Source: ZC4RG30 sp965652645
GTDB taxonomy: Bacteria; Pseudomonadota; Gammaproteobacteria; Steroidobacterales; Steroidobacteraceae
DNA: 35,345 nucleotides
Assembly: GCA_965652645.1 (NCBI GenBank)
Contig: CBFGXE010000030.1
Location: 1-35,345 of the forward strand
Reading direction: 5' to 3'
The notes beneath the pieces were generated by a model. That model ran no database searches. It saw only the letters and a program-made list of their open reading frames with translations, and was not told where the DNA came from. Below are positions 1 through 8,019 of the stretch, one piece after another. Within the stretch, counting starts at the first letter, position 1. The number at the start of each line of letters is the position of its first letter. The position numbers and the translations under genes are program-made.

Positions 1-486
1 GACTTCCAGTACCACGACACCTACTTCGTGGTGGCGCACTTCCACTACGTGCTGGTGCCGGGCGCGATCTTCTCGCTGATGGGCGGCGTGTACTACTGGC
101 TGCCGAAGTGGAGCGGCCGCATGTACAACATGAAGCTGGCCAAGGCGCACTTCTGGCTGTCGGCCATCTTCGTGAACGTACTGTTCTTCCCGCAGCATTT
201 CCTGGGCCTGGCGGGCATGCCGCGCCGCATCCCGGACTACTCCACGCAGTTCTCCGAGTGGAACATGGTGTCGTCCATCGGTGCGTTCGGCTTCGGCCTG
301 TCGCAGCTGCTGTTCCCGCTGGCCATCCTGCAGTGCCTGAAGAAGGGCGAGAAGGCCGCGGACCGCGTGTGGGAAGGCGCCTATGGCCTGGAATGGGAAG
401 TGCCCTCGCCGGCGCCCTACCACTCCTGGTCTGATCCGCCCAGCGCCGACATGGTGGCCCGCGGCACCAAGGGCACGGCGCATTGA
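1..486 (+). CDS. ctaD: Cytochrome c oxidase subunit I, C-terminal part (cut by window start)
   Basis: This is the last 161 residues of the catalytic subunit of the aa3-type terminal oxidase, an inner-membrane enzyme that reduces O2 with electrons from cytochrome c. The frame is open from base 1. The visible start reads HDTYFVVAHFHYV, the diagnostic subunit I segment whose two histidines (HFH) are the axial ligands of heme a3 and heme a. Hydrophobic helices follow (GAIFSLMGGVYYWLP, HFWLSAIFVNVLFFP, then MPRRIPDY), then a short polar tail. The stop is followed within 2 bp by a small assembly ORF and then ctaG, a standard cta arrangement. Family assignment is essentially certain; the N-terminal two thirds lie outside the window. 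Confidence 0.97.
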   Translation, partial: DFQYHDTYFVVAHFHYVLVPGAIFSLMGGVYYWLPKWSGRMYNMKLAKAHFWLSAIFVNVLFFPQHFLGLAGMPRRIPDYSTQFSEWNMVSSIGAFGFGLSQLLFPLAILQCLKKGEKAADRVWEGAYGLEWEVPSPAPYHSWSDPPSADMVARGTKGTAH

Positions 487-488
487 GC

Positions 489-635
489 ATGCACATGGCG
501 ACGCAGCCCGACATGAGCCCGGAAGCGATCGCGGCCCGCCGCAAGCGGGCCCGTTCGACGGCCATCAAGCTGGCGCTGTTCGCCGTGTTCGTCTACGTGG
601 CCTTCATCATCGCCTTCATCAACCGCAACGGATGA
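489..635 (+). CDS. Small cytochrome oxidase assembly protein (48 aa)
   Basis: A 48-codon ORF lies exactly between ctaD and ctaG. It begins 2 bp after the ctaD stop, and its TGA overlaps the ctaG ATG in an ATGA junction (632-635), which suggests translational coupling. The product has a basic N-terminal half (RRKRARS) and one hydrophobic helix (about residues 27-44, LALFAVFVYVAFIIAFI) ending in NRNG. This fits the short single-helix proteins annotated as cytochrome oxidase small assembly protein at this position in proteobacterial cta clusters. The start could be ATG 489, or the ATG two codons later. The exact function is not established from sequence; placement and topology are the evidence. 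Confidence 0.75.
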   Translation: MHMATQPDMSPEAIAARRKRARSTAIKLALFAVFVYVAFIIAFINRNG

Positions 636-1183
636 GCACGCCTGACCGCAAGCCTGCCGCGCACCGCAACCTCGCCCTGAAGCTGGGGCTGGTGGCCGCC
701 GGCGCGTTTGCCTTCGGCTTCGCGCTGGTGCCGCTGTACGACGTGTTCTGCGAGATCACCGGGGCGGGCAGCCGCGAGGACCTCGTGACCGCCGCCAGCC
801 TGCCGGCGTCCGTGGACGAGTCGCGCACGGTGACGGTGGACTTCGTGGCCAACCTGCCCAGCGTGGGCAAGTGGGACTTCAAGCCCCAGGTGCGCAGCAT
901 GCAGGTGCACCCGGGGCGCCTCTACGAGGCCAACTTCCTCGCGGTGAACAACACGGGCAGCGATACCTGGGCCCAGGCCGTGCCCGACGTGGCGCCATCC
1001 AGCGCCAGCGCGTGGTTCCGCAAGACCGAATGCTTCTGCTTCACCCCGCAGCATTTCGCGGTGGGCGAGAGCCGGGACATGCCGGTGCGCTTCTTCGTCG
1101 ACCCGGGTCTGCCGAAGCACGTGGAGCGCATCACGCTGGCCTACACTTTCTACGACACGCAGGCGCCGGTGGCGGCGCGCTGA
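632..1183 (+). CDS. ctaG: Cytochrome c oxidase assembly protein CtaG/Cox11
   Basis: A 183-residue Cox11-type copper chaperone that delivers copper to the CuB site of subunit I. It has one N-terminal membrane anchor (about residues 15-38) followed by the conserved PLYDVFCEITG segment (Cys40) and a periplasmic immunoglobulin-like domain. The copper-binding CFCFTPQ motif is at Cys134 and Cys136, and the C-terminal FFVDP...ITLAYTFYD block is also typical. The start is the ATG overlapping the upstream small ORF by 4 bp. The frame is open further upstream into ctaD, but only the ATG at 632 gives a normal Cox11 N-terminus. Confidence 0.96.
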   Translation: MSTPDRKPAAHRNLALKLGLVAAGAFAFGFALVPLYDVFCEITGAGSREDLVTAASLPASVDESRTVTVDFVANLPSVGKWDFKPQVRSMQVHPGRLYEANFLAVNNTGSDTWAQAVPDVAPSSASAWFRKTECFCFTPQHFAVGESRDMPVRFFVDPGLPKHVERITLAYTFYDTQAPVAAR

Positions 1184-1210
1184 TCCTTTCCGCCGACAGA
1201 CGACAGAGAC

Positions 1211-2101
1211 ATGAGCACACATACCGAAGCGCACGACGCAAGCCGCTACTACGTTCCGCACAGCAGCCCGTGGCCCCTTTATGGCTCGGTGACGCTGTTC
1301 GTGCTGATGTTCGGCGTCGTCGGCTTCCTCAACGGCTGGACCGGCGCCTGGTCGTTCATCCCCGGCGCGCTGCTGCTGGCCTCGCTGTTCTTCTTCTGGT
1401 TCCGCACCGTGATCGACGAGAACCAGCGCGGGCTCTACAACCTGGACGTCGACCGCAGTTTCCGCATGGGCATGATCTGGTTCATCATGTCCGAGGTGAT
1501 GTTCTTCGCGGTGTTCTTCGGGGCACTGTTCTATGCGCGCCAGCTGTCGATCCCGTGGCTGTCGGGCGAGGGCGTGAAGATCTTCAACGGCCTGCTGCTG
1601 TGGCCGGAGTTCGACGCCGCCTGGCCGACCAACGGCCCGGCCACGGTGGGTGGCCACGCCGACGGCAGCTTCGACACCATCCCGGCCTTCGGCCTGCCGC
1701 TGTGGAACACCATCATCCTGCTCACCTCGGGCGTGACCATCACCATCGCGCACCATGCGCTGCGCGCCGGCAACCGCGCGGTGCTCAACACCTTCCTGGC
1801 CGCCACCTGGATGCTGGGTTTCCTGTTCGTGTACCTGCAGGCCACCGAATACATGCACGCCTGGCACGAGCTGGGGCTGACGATGGGCACCGGCATCTAC
1901 GGCGCCACGTTCTTCATGCTCACCGGCTTCCACGGCCTGCACGTGACGGTGGGCGCGATCATGCTGACGGTGATCTGGGGTCGCACCATGAGCGGCCACT
2001 TCACGCCGGAGCGCCACTTCGCCTTCGAGGCGGTGGCCTGGTACTGGCACTTCGTCGACGTGGTCTGGCTGATCCTGTTCGTGTTCGTCTACTGGATCTG
2101 A
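1211..2101 (+). CDS. ctaE: Cytochrome c oxidase subunit III
   Basis: A 296-residue, seven-helix subunit III of the aa3 oxidase. It begins STHTEAHDASRYYVPHSSPWPL and ends FEAVAWYWHFVDVVWLILFVFVYWI, the highly conserved terminal helix of the family. The conserved HHALRAGNR and GFHGLHVTVG segments are present. It lies 27 bp after ctaG with a purine-rich stretch just upstream of the ATG. Its stop is 6 bp from the stop of the convergent DUF2909 gene, so transcription of the two converges directly. Confidence 0.97.
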   Translation: MSTHTEAHDASRYYVPHSSPWPLYGSVTLFVLMFGVVGFLNGWTGAWSFIPGALLLASLFFFWFRTVIDENQRGLYNLDVDRSFRMGMIWFIMSEVMFFAVFFGALFYARQLSIPWLSGEGVKIFNGLLLWPEFDAAWPTNGPATVGGHADGSFDTIPAFGLPLWNTIILLTSGVTITIAHHALRAGNRAVLNTFLAATWMLGFLFVYLQATEYMHAWHELGLTMGTGIYGATFFMLTGFHGLHVTVGAIMLTVIWGRTMSGHFTPERHFAFEAVAWYWHFVDVVWLILFVFVYWI

Positions 2102-2107
2102 CGCAGG

Positions 2108-2311
2108 TCAGGGACCGCCGTGCGGGCGGATGACACCCATCCGCCACAGCACGAGCAGCGTCACGAACAGGCCGACTGACAGTCCCACGCGCCAGGTGAG
2201 GGCGCGAAGCAGCTTGCGGGAATCGCCGCCGCGGGCGAGCTGGAACAGGGCCGAACCCAGGGATGCCACGATCAGCACGAGTACGGCGATGACGATGAGT
2301 CGTGCATCCAT
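2108..2311 (-). CDS. DUF2909 twin-transmembrane protein
   Basis: A 67-residue protein with two predicted transmembrane helices (about residues 4-26 and 41-60) separated by a short polar loop (RGGDSRKLLRALTWR). This matches the DUF2909 twin-transmembrane family, which recurs in proteobacterial cytochrome oxidase loci, usually between the subunit III and SURF1 genes and on the opposite strand, as here. Its role is unknown; an assembly or membrane-organising role is only inferred from this placement. The start is ATG at 2311, divergent from SURF1, so its promoter must lie in or near the SURF1 5' end. Confidence 0.85.
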   Translation of the reverse strand: MDARLIVIAVLVLIVASLGSALFQLARGGDSRKLLRALTWRVGLSVGLFVTLLVLWRMGVIRPHGGP

Positions 2312-2325
2312 GGAGCGATTATAGG

Positions 2326-3045
2326 ATGGCCTGGCGCTTCACGCCCCGCTGGTACTCGGTGCTGCTGACGGTGCTGGCGCTGCCGCTGTTCATCTCGCTG
2401 GGGTCCTGGCAGTGGAACCGCGGCCAGGCGCGCCAGGCACAGTGGGACGAATTCGCGCGCGGTGATGCGCCGGCCGTTGAGGCGAGCGCGGCCTCGCTGG
2501 CGCAGCTGCCACGCTACGCGCGGGTGCGGATCGAGGGAGTGCCGGATGGCGAGCGGCAGTTCCTGCTGGAGAACATCTCGCATCGGGGAGCGCCGGGATA
2601 CCACGTGCTCACGGTGCTCAGGCTGCCGGAGGGCAGCCGGCTGCTGGTGAACCGGGGCTGGGTGCCCTTCACCGGCTTCCGCGAGCAGTTGCCGGATGTG
2701 CGGCTGCCCGAAGGCTCCCCGGCCTCGTGGCAGGTGACCGGCCGCGTGGGCAGCCTGCCGGTGGCGGGGCTGGCCTCGGGCCGGATGGGCCCGCCGCTGC
2801 TGGGACGCTGGCCGCGCGTGGCCAGTTTCCCCACGCGGGAGCAGCTGGAGGCGGCCTACGGCGCGCCGCTGCTGCCGGTGGTGCTGCTGCTGGATGACGG
2901 TGATACCCCCGGGTATCTTCGGGAATGGGCGCCGTCGGGACTGCCGCCGGAGCGGCACGTGGGATATGCGGTGCAGTGGTGGGCACTTGCCGTGCTGCTG
3001 GCCGGGTTGTTCATTGGCGTGAACCTGAAGAAGAGAGATGACTGA
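2326..3045 (+). CDS. SURF1-family cytochrome oxidase assembly protein
   Basis: A 239-residue SURF1/Shy1 homologue that helps insert heme a during oxidase assembly. It has the expected two terminal membrane helices flanking a periplasmic domain. The N-terminal helix ends in LGSWQWNRGQAR, with the family hallmark LGxWQ. Further conserved blocks are GYHVLTVLRLPEGSRLLVNRGWVP and the C-terminal GYAVQWWALAVLLAGLF. ATG 2326 is preferred over the in-frame GTG at 2302, which would only add polar residues and overlap the divergent DUF2909 gene. The 3' end overlaps the next gene by 8 bp. Confidence 0.93.
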   Translation: MAWRFTPRWYSVLLTVLALPLFISLGSWQWNRGQARQAQWDEFARGDAPAVEASAASLAQLPRYARVRIEGVPDGERQFLLENISHRGAPGYHVLTVLRLPEGSRLLVNRGWVPFTGFREQLPDVRLPEGSPASWQVTGRVGSLPVAGLASGRMGPPLLGRWPRVASFPTREQLEAAYGAPLLPVVLLLDDGDTPGYLREWAPSGLPPERHVGYAVQWWALAVLLAGLFIGVNLKKRDD

Positions 3046-3598
3046 GAGCGTTCCCGTGAAGCCGCAGCGCCGCATGCTGTTCGTGCTGCTGGCGGTGTTC
3101 TTCCTGCCGCTGGCGGCTTCCATCACGCTGTATTTCAGCGGCTGGCGTCCCGCCGGCGGCACCAACCATGGCGAGCTTGTCCAGCCGCTGCGCCAGCTGC
3201 CGGCTGATGCAAAGGCGCTGCAAGGCAAGTGGTCGCTGGTCTACGTCGGCGACGGCAGCTGCAGGGAGTCCTGCCGCCATGCGCTGCAGGTCGCAGGCCA
3301 GGTCCACCTGCTGCTCAACAAGGACATCGACCGGGTGAACCGCGCGCTGCTGGCCACCGACGGCTGCTGCGACCTGGCCTTCCTCGATGCCGAGCACCTG
3401 GGGATCAAGGTGTTCGACGTGAGCGAGCCGGCCGCGCGCGCGGAACTGCTGGCGTTGCTGCCGCCGGGTGACCATGCGCATGACCTGTTCGTGGTCGACC
3501 CGCTACTCAACATCGTGATGCGCTTCGACACGCGCGAGAACCCGCGCGGGTTGCTCGATGACCTGAAGAAGCTCCTGAAGCTCTCGCACATAGGCTAG
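3038..3598 (+). CDS. SCO/thioredoxin-like membrane-anchored protein of the cta cluster
   Basis: A 186-residue protein with one N-terminal membrane helix (about residues 13-34) and a periplasmic domain that looks thioredoxin-fold. After KWSLVYVGDG comes a CxxxC pair (Cys75 and Cys79, SCRESC), as in SCO copper chaperones. A second pair of adjacent cysteines (DGCCDL) follows, and the C-terminal part contains HDLFVVDPLLNIVMRFD, resembling the SCO/peroxiredoxin 'DPxGxxxxR' strand. The proline after the CxxxC is missing and no certain distal SCO histidine was found, so copper delivery is uncertain. The gene overlaps SURF1 by 8 bp and precedes ctaA by 2 bp, so it is clearly part of the oxidase operon. 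A role in CuA maturation or thiol chemistry is inferred. Confidence 0.75.
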   Translation: MTESVPVKPQRRMLFVLLAVFFLPLAASITLYFSGWRPAGGTNHGELVQPLRQLPADAKALQGKWSLVYVGDGSCRESCRHALQVAGQVHLLLNKDIDRVNRALLATDGCCDLAFLDAEHLGIKVFDVSEPAARAELLALLPPGDHAHDLFVVDPLLNIVMRFDTRENPRGLLDDLKKLLKLSHIG

Positions 3599-3600
3599 CC

Positions 3601-4644
3601 ATGCATCGCAGCATCGTCATCCTGCGCCGACTCTCCCTCGCCGCCACCATCCTGGCCTTCTGCGTGGTGGTGTTCGGCGCCTACGTGCGCCTCACCGACG
3701 CCGGGCTGGGCTGCCCCGACTGGCCCGGCTGCTACGGCCACTTCACGCCGGCCGGCGCAGTGGAGTCGGTGGCCGCCGGCCGCCTCGATGCCGAGGTGCA
3801 TGCGGCCAAGGCGTGGAACGAGATGATCCACCGCTACATCGCCTCCACGCTGGGACTGCTCATCGTGGCACTGGCGGTGCTGTCGCTGCGCTGGCGCCGC
3901 CACGCCGGCGTGCCGGTGGTGCTGCCATGGCTGCTGCTGGCGGTGGTGTGCTTCCAGGGGCTGCTGGGCATGTGGACGGTGACGCTGCTGCTGAAGCCGC
4001 TGATCGTCACGCTGCACCTCACCTTCGGCATGCTCACGCTGTCGATGCTGTGGTGGCTGTGGCTCACGCTGCGCCGGCGTTCCTCGAACCCCTGGTCGGG
4101 CACGGTGAAGGCGCGCGGCGGCGGCAGCGCCGCGGCCCTGCTGCTGCCGGCCCCACACGGACTGCGTCGCCTGGCATTGATCGGCCTGGTCGCGCTGGCG
4201 GTGCAGATCCTGCTCGGAGGCTGGACCAGCAGCAACTATTCCGCGGTGGCGTGCCCGGACTTCCCGCGCTGCCAGGCCACCTGGTGGCCGCAGGCCGACT
4301 ACGGCGAAGCCTTCGTGCTCTGGCGTGGGCTGGGCATCAACTACGAGGGTGGCGTGCTGGATCACCCCGCGCGCGTGGCGATCCATTTCACGCATCGCCT
4401 GGGCGCCATTGTCGCCACGCTGGCGCTGCTGGTGGCGGCCATCGCCGCACTGGTGCGCAGGCGCGAGGGCAACAGCCGCGTGGCGGCAGCGCTGGTGCTG
4501 GCCGCGCTGGCCATGCAGCTGGCCTTTGGCATCTTCATGGTGTTGCGTGGCTTCCCGCTGTGGCTGGCCACCGCGCACAACGCGGGAGCGGCGCTGCTGC
4601 TGCTGGCGACGCTGGCGCTGAACCGCGCGCTGCGCAGGGCGTAG
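3601..4644 (+). CDS. ctaA: Heme A synthase CtaA/Cox15
   Basis: A 347-residue, eight-helix membrane enzyme that oxidises the C8 methyl of heme O to make heme A for the aa3 oxidase. Conserved features: the AYVRLTDAGLGCPDWPGC block with the Cys38/Cys44 pair, E74 and H77 in NEMIHR, HLTFG in the first half, then a second-half repeat with ACPDFPRC, HFTHR and AHNAGAA providing further heme-ligand histidines. The internal duplication typical of the family is therefore visible. It starts 2 bp after the previous stop. The partner heme O synthase gene ctaB, often next, is not in the window. Confidence 0.96.
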   Translation: MHRSIVILRRLSLAATILAFCVVVFGAYVRLTDAGLGCPDWPGCYGHFTPAGAVESVAAGRLDAEVHAAKAWNEMIHRYIASTLGLLIVALAVLSLRWRRHAGVPVVLPWLLLAVVCFQGLLGMWTVTLLLKPLIVTLHLTFGMLTLSMLWWLWLTLRRRSSNPWSGTVKARGGGSAAALLLPAPHGLRRLALIGLVALAVQILLGGWTSSNYSAVACPDFPRCQATWWPQADYGEAFVLWRGLGINYEGGVLDHPARVAIHFTHRLGAIVATLALLVAAIAALVRRREGNSRVAAALVLAALAMQLAFGIFMVLRGFPLWLATAHNAGAALLLLATLALNRALRRA

Positions 4645-4661
4645 CCCATCCACAGCATTGC

Positions 4662-4694
4662 CCGTGGGAATGCTCCGACGGAGCACTCCTACGG
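4662..4694. repeat. REP-like palindromic hairpin after ctaA
   Basis: A near-perfect palindrome with arms CCGTGGGAATGCTCC and GGAGCACTCCTACGG around a GAC loop: 15-bp arms with one mismatch and one G-U pair. It lies 18 bp after the ctaA stop. Its form (TCCTACGG end, GC-rich stem, intergenic) resembles the REP-type repeats common in Xanthomonas/Pseudomonas-like genomes. It could also act as a transcription terminator or mRNA-stabilising stem for the cta operon, though it has no T-tract. The rest of the 165-bp gap to the next gene shows no other clear element. Confidence 0.6.
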
Positions 4695-4809
4695 CCTTAT
4701 TGCCCGTTGTGTGCTTTCCGCTCCCTGGCAACGCGGCGAGGCTCATTGCTGCCCAGCAATCAGGGCTGCGACGGGGCGTCGACTCCCGTCCTGGCCATTC
4801 GGGGGGAAC

Positions 4810-7800
4810 ATGTCGATCCACACGCAACATGCCGGCCATCCGGTCCGGGTGGCCGTCGCTGCCGTCCTCGGCTCCGCCATCGTCACGTCATTTGCGCCCG
4901 CGGCGCGGGCGGCGGACGCGGAAGATGATTCCGTGGTCGAGCTGGAAGAAGTGCAGGTCACCGGTACGCGCATCCGCCGCGAAGACTACATCTCGCCCAA
5001 TCCCGTGCAGACGCTGGACGCCCAGCAGCTTGAGCAGCTCGGCATCGTGAACCTCGGTGACGCGCTGGCGCAGATCCCGGTGAACGTTTCCAGCTTCCAG
5101 CCGGCCAACCAGGGCGGCAATCCCTTCTTCGTCGGCTCCACGCTGGCCAACCTGCGCGGCCTGAATCCCTACTTCGGCACGCGCACGCTGACGCTGGTGG
5201 ATTCGCGCCGCTTCGTGCCCACCAACCAGGGACAGAGCGTCGACCTGAATTTCATTCCCACCGTGCTGGTGCAGCGCATGGAGACGGTGACTGGCGGCGC
5301 CTCGGCGGCCTATGGCTCGGACGCCGTGTCGGGCGTGGTGAACATCATCCTGGACAAGCGCCTCACGGGCTGGAAGTTCGATGCCAGCCTCGGCATGACC
5401 GAGGAGGGCGATGGCGAGAACCAGAACTTCGGCGCCGCATTCGGCACCAGCCTGTTCGAGGGCCGCGGACACCTGGTGCTGGGCGCGGAGTACCAGAACT
5501 CCGAGTCCATCGATGACTGCTCGATGGCGCGCGCCTGGTGCGGCCGTTCCACCGGCCTGCTGCAGAACGGCGGCGGGCCCTTCGACGTGGAGGGCAGCCC
5601 CTACACGCCCATCGACCCGGAGCGGCCGTACCGCTTCCGCGCCTCCAACCTGCGCGTGAACCAGGTCAATCCCTACGGCGTGATCTTCAACGGGGTGCCC
5701 GGTGCGGCCACCGCCATTTCCGCCGACGCCACCGGCACCGGCCTCGGCAGCTTCGCCATCGGACAGTACGGCGACGTGAGCCCGACGCGGACCGTGATCG
5801 GCGGCGATGGCGTGCCGACCACGGCCATCACCTCGCTGTATCCGGACGTCGAACGCAAGACCGCCTTCGGACACCTGAGCTTCGACCTCACCGATTCGCT
5901 GCAGGCCTTCGTGGAGGGCTCCTTCGGCAACGTGGACGGCTATGTCACGCAGGGCGGGCCGGGCTTCGTGCTCACCACGTACTGCGTGCGGCCGGACAAC
6001 GCCTATCTCACCGGCGACTTCGGCACTGCCGTGGCCAATGCGGCGGGCAATGACACCCGGCCCGCGCCACCCTTCGGTGACGGCTGCACGGGTGACCAGA
6101 CGCTGGTGCGCAAGGACTGGTATTCCCAGATCAACCGCCGCGTGACCACCGACACGAAGACCTGGCGTGGTGTGGCGGGCCTGGCCGGCCAGTTCGGTGG
6201 CTCGGGATGGAGCTGGGATGCCTACTACCAGTTCGGCCGCACCAAACGCACGCAGATCCTCTACGACAACAACACCAGCAAGCGCATGGACATGGCGCTG
6301 GATGCGGTGCTGGACGACGGCGAGATCGTCTGCCGTGTCACGCGCGACGGCGTCACCGCGCCGCCGGGCGGCGAGATCGATCCGGCGCGGGTGGCGCTCG
6401 CGGAGGGCTGCGTGCCGCTGAACCTGTTCGGCAACCAGCCGCTCACGGACGCGCAGCGCAACTATGCCTTCGGTGAGCTGTACGAGCAGAACGTCATCAA
6501 GCAGAACGTGGTGGCCCTGAATGTCTCCGGCCCGCTGTGGGGCGGATGGGGATATGGCCCGCTGTCGGTGGCGGCCGGCGTGGAATACCGGCATGAAAAG
6601 CTCACCAACGAGGCCGCCGACCTGCCGTTCTACCAGCGCACGGACTTCGCCGCGCAGTACGGCGATCCCTTCGCCGGCACCACGCAGGTGCGTGAAGGCT
6701 ACCTGGAGCTGGAGATGCCGCTGCTGGCCGGCGTGCGATTCGCCGAGACGCTGCAGCTCAATGCCGCGGCGCGCCGCACCAGCTACAAGACCGAGGACGA
6801 CCTGGTTTCCGTCAATCCCGACACCAAGGTGGACGTGACCACCTGGAAGGTGGCGGGCGTGTGGGATCCGGTGAACTGGCTGCGCCTGCGCGGCAGCCGC
6901 TCGCGCGACCTGCGTGCGGCCGGCTTCCGCGAGCTGTATTACTCGCAGAGCATTCCGTCGGATCCGCCGGGCACGGGCTTCGGTTTCGGCGGCGCCACCA
7001 ATCCCTGGCTGCCCGATGGTCCCTTCGGCGATCCCTTCGATCCGGCAGTGGTGGTGCTGTCCGGCAATTCCTCGCTGCGGCCGGAAAAGGCCACCACCAC
7101 CACGGTAGGATTCGTGCTCAGCCCGGGTGGCAATGCGTCGGGCATGCATTTCTCCGTGGACTGGTACCGCATCAAGCTGGTGAATGGCATTTCCGGCGGA
7201 CTCATCCAGCGCACCATCTCCAACTGCTACAACGGCGATGCCTTCTACTGCAGCCTGATCGAGGGCACGCCCGGCGTGGCGGGCACCCCGGGGGATCCGG
7301 GCGTGACCATCCCGGGGCCGGACGGCAGCCTGGGTTTCTTCGACATCACCTCGCTGCGCGCGCCGTACGAGAACGGCCGTCCCTACCGTGCCGAGGGCCT
7401 GGACATCACCTGGGATTACGCCACCCCGCTGAACCGCTTCTTCAGCAATGGCGCCGGGCGCGTGTTCCTCAGGGCCTCCGTCACCAATGCGCTGAAGACG
7501 CAGCTGGAGTACCTGGAGTACCCGAACTACGAGGTGCGCGACGTGGTGGGGCAGGTGGGCAGCGCCGGCTTCCTGGCCGACTATGCGCCCACGCCGAAGT
7601 GGGTGGGCACCTTCTCGGCCACCTACAGCCTGGCACCCGTGACGGTGACGCTGCAGTCGCAGTGGACCGGCGCCGGCAAGCTCAACAACGAGGTGCCGTG
7701 GACGGGTCCGGATGACCCGGACTACGATCCGGCGCTGGTTGGCAGCGTGGATGACAACACGGTGGGCAACTACTTCGTGTTCGGGCTCAACGCCTCGGTG

Positions 7801-7965
7801 GACCTGCCGCTGCGCCATGCCACGTCTTCGCAGGTGTATGTCTCGATCAACAACCTGCTGGGTCGCGAGCCGCCGTTCTCCAATGGCGGCATCGGCGGGG
7901 TCAACGGCGTCTTCTACGACACGCTCGGGCGCACGTACCGGGCAGGAGTGCGCCTGAGGTTCTAG
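4810..7965 (+). CDS. TonB-dependent outer-membrane receptor (1051 aa)
   Basis: A large TonB-dependent receptor for active uptake of an unknown ligand. It has a signal peptide with likely cleavage after ARA (residue 34), a TonB-box-like stretch VVELEEVQVTG, a plug domain (about residues 55-180, including TLTLVDSRRFVP and GGASAAYGSDAVSGVVNII near residue 162), and a long beta-barrel ending in YRAGVRLRF with the terminal Phe expected for barrel assembly. Its plug is of the kind seen in the expanded receptor families of Xanthomonadales and sphingomonads. The start is ATG 4810, just after GGGGGGAA; the frame is open upstream but without a signal peptide. No regulator, transporter or catabolic gene accompanies it, so the substrate cannot be named. 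Confidence 0.93.
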   Translation: MSIHTQHAGHPVRVAVAAVLGSAIVTSFAPAARAADAEDDSVVELEEVQVTGTRIRREDYISPNPVQTLDAQQLEQLGIVNLGDALAQIPVNVSSFQPANQGGNPFFVGSTLANLRGLNPYFGTRTLTLVDSRRFVPTNQGQSVDLNFIPTVLVQRMETVTGGASAAYGSDAVSGVVNIILDKRLTGWKFDASLGMTEEGDGENQNFGAAFGTSLFEGRGHLVLGAEYQNSESIDDCSMARAWCGRSTGLLQNGGGPFDVEGSPYTPIDPERPYRFRASNLRVNQVNPYGVIFNGVPGAATAISADATGTGLGSFAIGQYGDVSPTRTVIGGDGVPTTAITSLYPDVERKTAFGHLSFDLTDSLQAFVEGSFGNVDGYVTQGGPGFVLTTYCVRPDNAYLTGDFGTAVANAAGNDTRPAPPFGDGCTGDQTLVRKDWYSQINRRVTTDTKTWRGVAGLAGQFGGSGWSWDAYYQFGRTKRTQILYDNNTSKRMDMALDAVLDDGEIVCRVTRDGVTAPPGGEIDPARVALAEGCVPLNLFGNQPLTDAQRNYAFGELYEQNVIKQNVVALNVSGPLWGGWGYGPLSVAAGVEYRHEKLTNEAADLPFYQRTDFAAQYGDPFAGTTQVREGYLELEMPLLAGVRFAETLQLNAAARRTSYKTEDDLVSVNPDTKVDVTTWKVAGVWDPVNWLRLRGSRSRDLRAAGFRELYYSQSIPSDPPGTGFGFGGATNPWLPDGPFGDPFDPAVVVLSGNSSLRPEKATTTTVGFVLSPGGNASGMHFSVDWYRIKLVNGISGGLIQRTISNCYNGDAFYCSLIEGTPGVAGTPGDPGVTIPGPDGSLGFFDITSLRAPYENGRPYRAEGLDITWDYATPLNRFFSNGAGRVFLRASVTNALKTQLEYLEYPNYEVRDVVGQVGSAGFLADYAPTPKWVGTFSATYSLAPVTVTLQSQWTGAGKLNNEVPWTGPDDPDYDPALVGSVDDNTVGNYFVFGLNASVDLPLRHATSSQVYVSINNLLGREPPFSNGGIGGVNGVFYDTLGRTYRAGVRLRF

Positions 7966-8019
7966 GAATCCACAACATGCCTGGCTGAACACGAACTCGA
8001 ACAGGAAAGGGGGGTACCC

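Noticed and set aside
383..631. N-terminal extension of ctaG to 383
   Set aside because: The extra residues overlap ctaD in another frame and are not Cox11-like; ATG 632 gives the normal protein.
4645..4809. Possible cobalamin or other riboswitch before the first TonB receptor
   Set aside because: No B12-box or other aptamer consensus is seen; only the REP-like hairpin stands out.
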